From Niveispirillum fermenti (GTDB taxonomy: Bacteria > Pseudomonadota > Alphaproteobacteria > Azospirillales > Azospirillaceae), in assembly GCF_048066175.1 (NCBI RefSeq), contig NZ_JBLTXA010000007.1, forward strand, positions 1-64,000: DNA of 64,000 nucleotides, given 5' to 3'. Position 1 is the first letter of the stretch. Every line of letters begins with the position of its first letter. Under the pieces are notes generated by a model. The model was not told the origin of the DNA. It saw only the letters and a program-made list of their open reading frames with translations, and did not search any database. A program made the position numbers and the translations under genes. Shown piece by piece: positions 62,129-64,000 of this stretch.

Positions 62129-62775
62129 GCTGCCACCTCCACCCGGAAGGCAGCACCCGTGGCCGCCGTGATCTGTTCCACCGTAATGCCGGGGGCCAGT
62201 TCGATCAGGGCCATACCGCCATCCCCATCCTTGTCGATGGTGAAGACGCCGAGATCCGTGATGACCATGTCCACGACACCCGCACCGGTCAGCGGCAGGG
62301 TGCATGCGGGCAGCAGCTTGGAGCCGCCATTCTTGTCCTGATGTTCCATGACCACGACGACCTTCCGGACGCCAGCCACAAGGTCCATGGCGCCACCCAT
62401 GCCCTTCACCATCTTGCCGGGAATGGTCCAGTTGGCCAGATCGCCATTGCCGGCCACCTGCATGGCGCCCAGCACCGTCAGGTCGATATGGCCGCCGCGG
62501 ATCATGGCGAAACTGTCGGCGCTGCTGAAATAGGAAGAGGTGGGCAGTTCGGTGATGGTCTGCTTGCCGGCATTGATCAGGTCGGCATCCTCTTCCCCCT
62601 CAAACGGGAAAGGCCCGATGCCCAGCATGCCGTTTTCCGATTGCAAGATCACCTGCATGCCGTCGGGGATATAGTTGGCGACCAGCGTCGGGATGCCGAT
62701 GCCCAAATTCACATAGAAGCCGTCGCGCAGCTCACGCGCCGCGCGGGCGGCCATTTCATCGCGGGTCCAGGGCAT
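62125..62775 (-). CDS. pcaJ: 3-oxoadipate CoA-transferase subunit B PcaJ
   Basis: PcaJ is the beta subunit of the CoA-transferase that activates 3-oxoadipate with succinyl-CoA. The 216-residue product has the catalytic Glu in SENGMLG, GIGIPTLVANYIP and GGHIDLTVLGAMQV, all SCOT-B motifs. It overlaps pcaF by 4 bp and starts 3 bp after pcaI, as expected for a heteromeric enzyme. Confidence 0.95.
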   Translation of the reverse strand: MPWTRDEMAARAARELRDGFYVNLGIGIPTLVANYIPDGMQVILQSENGMLGIGPFPFEGEEDADLINAGKQTITELPTSSYFSSADSFAMIRGGHIDLTVLGAMQVAGNGDLANWTIPGKMVKGMGGAMDLVAGVRKVVVVMEHQDKNGGSKLLPACTLPLTGAGVVDMVITDLGVFTIDKDGDGGMALIELAPGITVEQITAATGAAFRVEVAA

Positions 62776-62778
62776 GGG

Positions 62779-63501
62779 TCAGACCTCATTGCTGGCGGCC
62801 GGACGCGGCCGCGTGGTGCGCTTCTCGATCAGCTTGGCATAGGCCGCGCCCTGGATGACGCGATCAACATAGATGCCGGGCGTATGGACATGATCGGGAT
62901 CGAAGCTGCCGACGGGCACGATCTCCTCCACTTCCGCCACAGTCACTTTGCCGGCGGTCGCCATCACCGGGTTGAAGTTGCGCGCCGTCTTCCGATAGAG
63001 CAGGTTGCCTTCCGTATCAGCCTTCCAGGCCTTGACGATGGACAGGTCGGACCGCAGCCAGGTCTCACGCACATAGCGCTTGCCCTCGAACTCCTCCACC
63101 GGCTTTCCTTCCGACACGACAGTGCCGACACCGGTGGCGGTGTAGAAGGCGGGGATGCCGGCACCACCAGCGCGGATGCGTTCGGCCAGCGTGCCCTGCG
63201 GGTTCAGTTCCAGTTCCAGTTGGCCGGAGATGTAAAGCTGTTCGAACAGCTTGTTCTCTCCCACATAAGAACTGATCATCTTCTTGATCTGGCCATTATT
63301 CAGCAATTGCCAGAGGCCGAAACCATCAGCACCGCAATTATTGGAAATGATGGTCAGTCCCTTGACGCCGGCCTCTTTGATGGCGGGGATCAGGTTTTCC
63401 GGGTTGCCGGACAGGCCGAAGCCGCCCGACATGATGGTCATGCCGTCAAACAGCAGACCGTCCAGCGCCGACCTGGCGTCGGAATAAATCTTGCCAGCCA
63501 T
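62779..63501 (-). CDS. pcaI: 3-oxoadipate CoA-transferase subunit A PcaI
   Basis: PcaI is the alpha subunit paired with PcaJ. The 240-residue product has the family N-terminus (DGMTIMSGGFGLSGNPENLI), SNNCGADGFG and ELELNPQGTLAERIRAGG AGIPAF (the SCOT-A glycine loop). ATG 63501 has an AGGAAC-like site; the frame open to 63540 is not needed. It lies 39 bp after pobA and begins the shared 3-oxoadipate branch of the operon. Confidence 0.94.
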   Translation of the reverse strand: MAGKIYSDARSALDGLLFDGMTIMSGGFGLSGNPENLIPAIKEAGVKGLTIISNNCGADGFGLWQLLNNGQIKKMISSYVGENKLFEQLYISGQLELELNPQGTLAERIRAGGAGIPAFYTATGVGTVVSEGKPVEEFEGKRYVRETWLRSDLSIVKAWKADTEGNLLYRKTARNFNPVMATAGKVTVAEVEEIVPVGSFDPDHVHTPGIYVDRVIQGAAYAKLIEKRTTRPRPAASNEV

Positions 63502-63540
63502 TTCTATAGGTTCCTGTTTCGGATGAGGTGCCGGGGCCAA

Positions 63541-64000
63541 TCAGTGCAGCGGCAGGCCCACATAATTTTCCGCCAGCGATTGCTGCGCCGCGTGGGAGCC
63601 GCGGAGATAACCAAGCTCGGCAATCTGCATGCGGCGGCCAAAGGCATCCGTTTCCGGGAAACGATGCATCAGGCTGGTGAACCACCAGGAGAAGCGTTCG
63701 GCTTTCCAGACCCGGGCCAGGGCGCGGGCCGAATAGGCAACGATCCCGGCGCTGTTGCCCCGGTAATGATCGGCCAGCCCCTCGGCCAGATAGGCAACGT
63801 CCGTGGCGGCGAGGTTAAGCCCCTTGGCCCCGGTGGGCGGCACGATATGGGCGGCGTCGCCGGCCAGGAACAGGTTGCCATGGCGCATCGGTTCGGCCAC
63901 GAAGCTGCGCAGGGGGGCGATGGACTTTTCAATCGACGGACCGCGCGTAACGCGCGGGGCCACCTCGCCGCCCAGGCGCAGGCACAGCTCGTCCCAGAAC
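63541..64000 (-). CDS. pobA: 4-hydroxybenzoate 3-monooxygenase PobA, 5-prime end beyond window
   Basis: PobA hydroxylates 4-hydroxybenzoate to protocatechuate using NADPH and FAD, feeding the pca operon. The visible 152 C-terminal residues include SIAPLRSFVAEPM and the FAD-binding FLAGDAAHIVPPTGAKGLNL, then helices with WKAERFSWWFTSLMHRFP. The frame is open to the window edge (codons FWDELCLRLGGEVAPRV), so the start lies past 64000. The Asp in AGDAAH is the FAD ribityl contact. It is upstream of pcaI on the same strand. Confidence 0.93.
   Translation of the reverse strand, partial: FWDELCLRLGGEVAPRVTRGPSIEKSIAPLRSFVAEPMRHGNLFLAGDAAHIVPPTGAKGLNLAATDVAYLAEGLADHYRGNSAGIVAYSARALARVWKAERFSWWFTSLMHRFPETDAFGRRMQIAELGYLRGSHAAQQSLAENYVGLPLH

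Overview
The window is high-GC DNA with tightly packed, often ATGA-overlapping genes. PhyR, GGAAC-N16/17-(C/T)GTT promoters and a full protocatechuate (pca) operon point to an alphaproteobacterium. An Azospirillaceae-like genus such as Niveispirillum or Azospirillum is my best guess, but that is inference. I saw no tRNA, rRNA, CRISPR array or insertion sequence.

Layout. (1) 213-11935, plus strand: a type VI secretion (T6SS) operon with sheath, tube, baseplate, ClpV, VgrG, a DUF4123 adaptor and a DUF4280 PAAR-like tip. The genes tssA, tssJ, tssK, tssL and tssM are not here. (2) 11925-14963, minus strand: a convergent set of four accessory genes. It includes a 445-residue candidate cargo protein whose C-terminal coding part is AT-rich, and a DUF3592 membrane protein whose start lies in a 23-bp tandem duplication. 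(3) 15346-29605, plus strand: a two-partner secretion pair (TpsB and a 2196-residue TpsA), an exported TPR/CHAT (caspase-like) protein split by an in-frame TAG, an OmpA-like protein and a transmembrane Ser/Thr kinase. Parts of this block are unusually AT-rich.

(4) 29714-47173, minus strand: a 12-gene operon built around SrfB (actin/Hsp70-like ATPase) and SrfC (with dynamin-like GTPase motifs). It also encodes two lipoproteins, two VWA proteins, a membrane-anchored trypsin-like protease, a DUF2135 protein, a proline-rich membrane protein, a MacB/LolD-type ABC pair and a formylglycine-generating-enzyme-like protein. This is the best candidate for an undescribed multi-protein envelope system. 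Three of its proteins share a membrane helix, short coiled coil, Cys and Pro-rich linker module.

(5) 47376-56779: a stress and carbohydrate region with a GT4 glycosyltransferase fusion, two GH130-like proteins, an SDR, a YciE/YciF-type ferritin-like protein, the general stress regulator PhyR, a small membrane protein, a DUF6496/Rho-N protein and a CBS protein. Five EcfG-type promoter matches lie upstream of these genes, which suggests one general-stress regulon. (6) 56826-64000, minus strand: pobA (partial)-pcaI-pcaJ-pcaF-pcaH-pcaG-pcaB-pcaD-pcaC, converting 4-hydroxybenzoate through protocatechuate towards succinyl-CoA and acetyl-CoA, with an REP-like repeat cluster between pcaG and pcaB.
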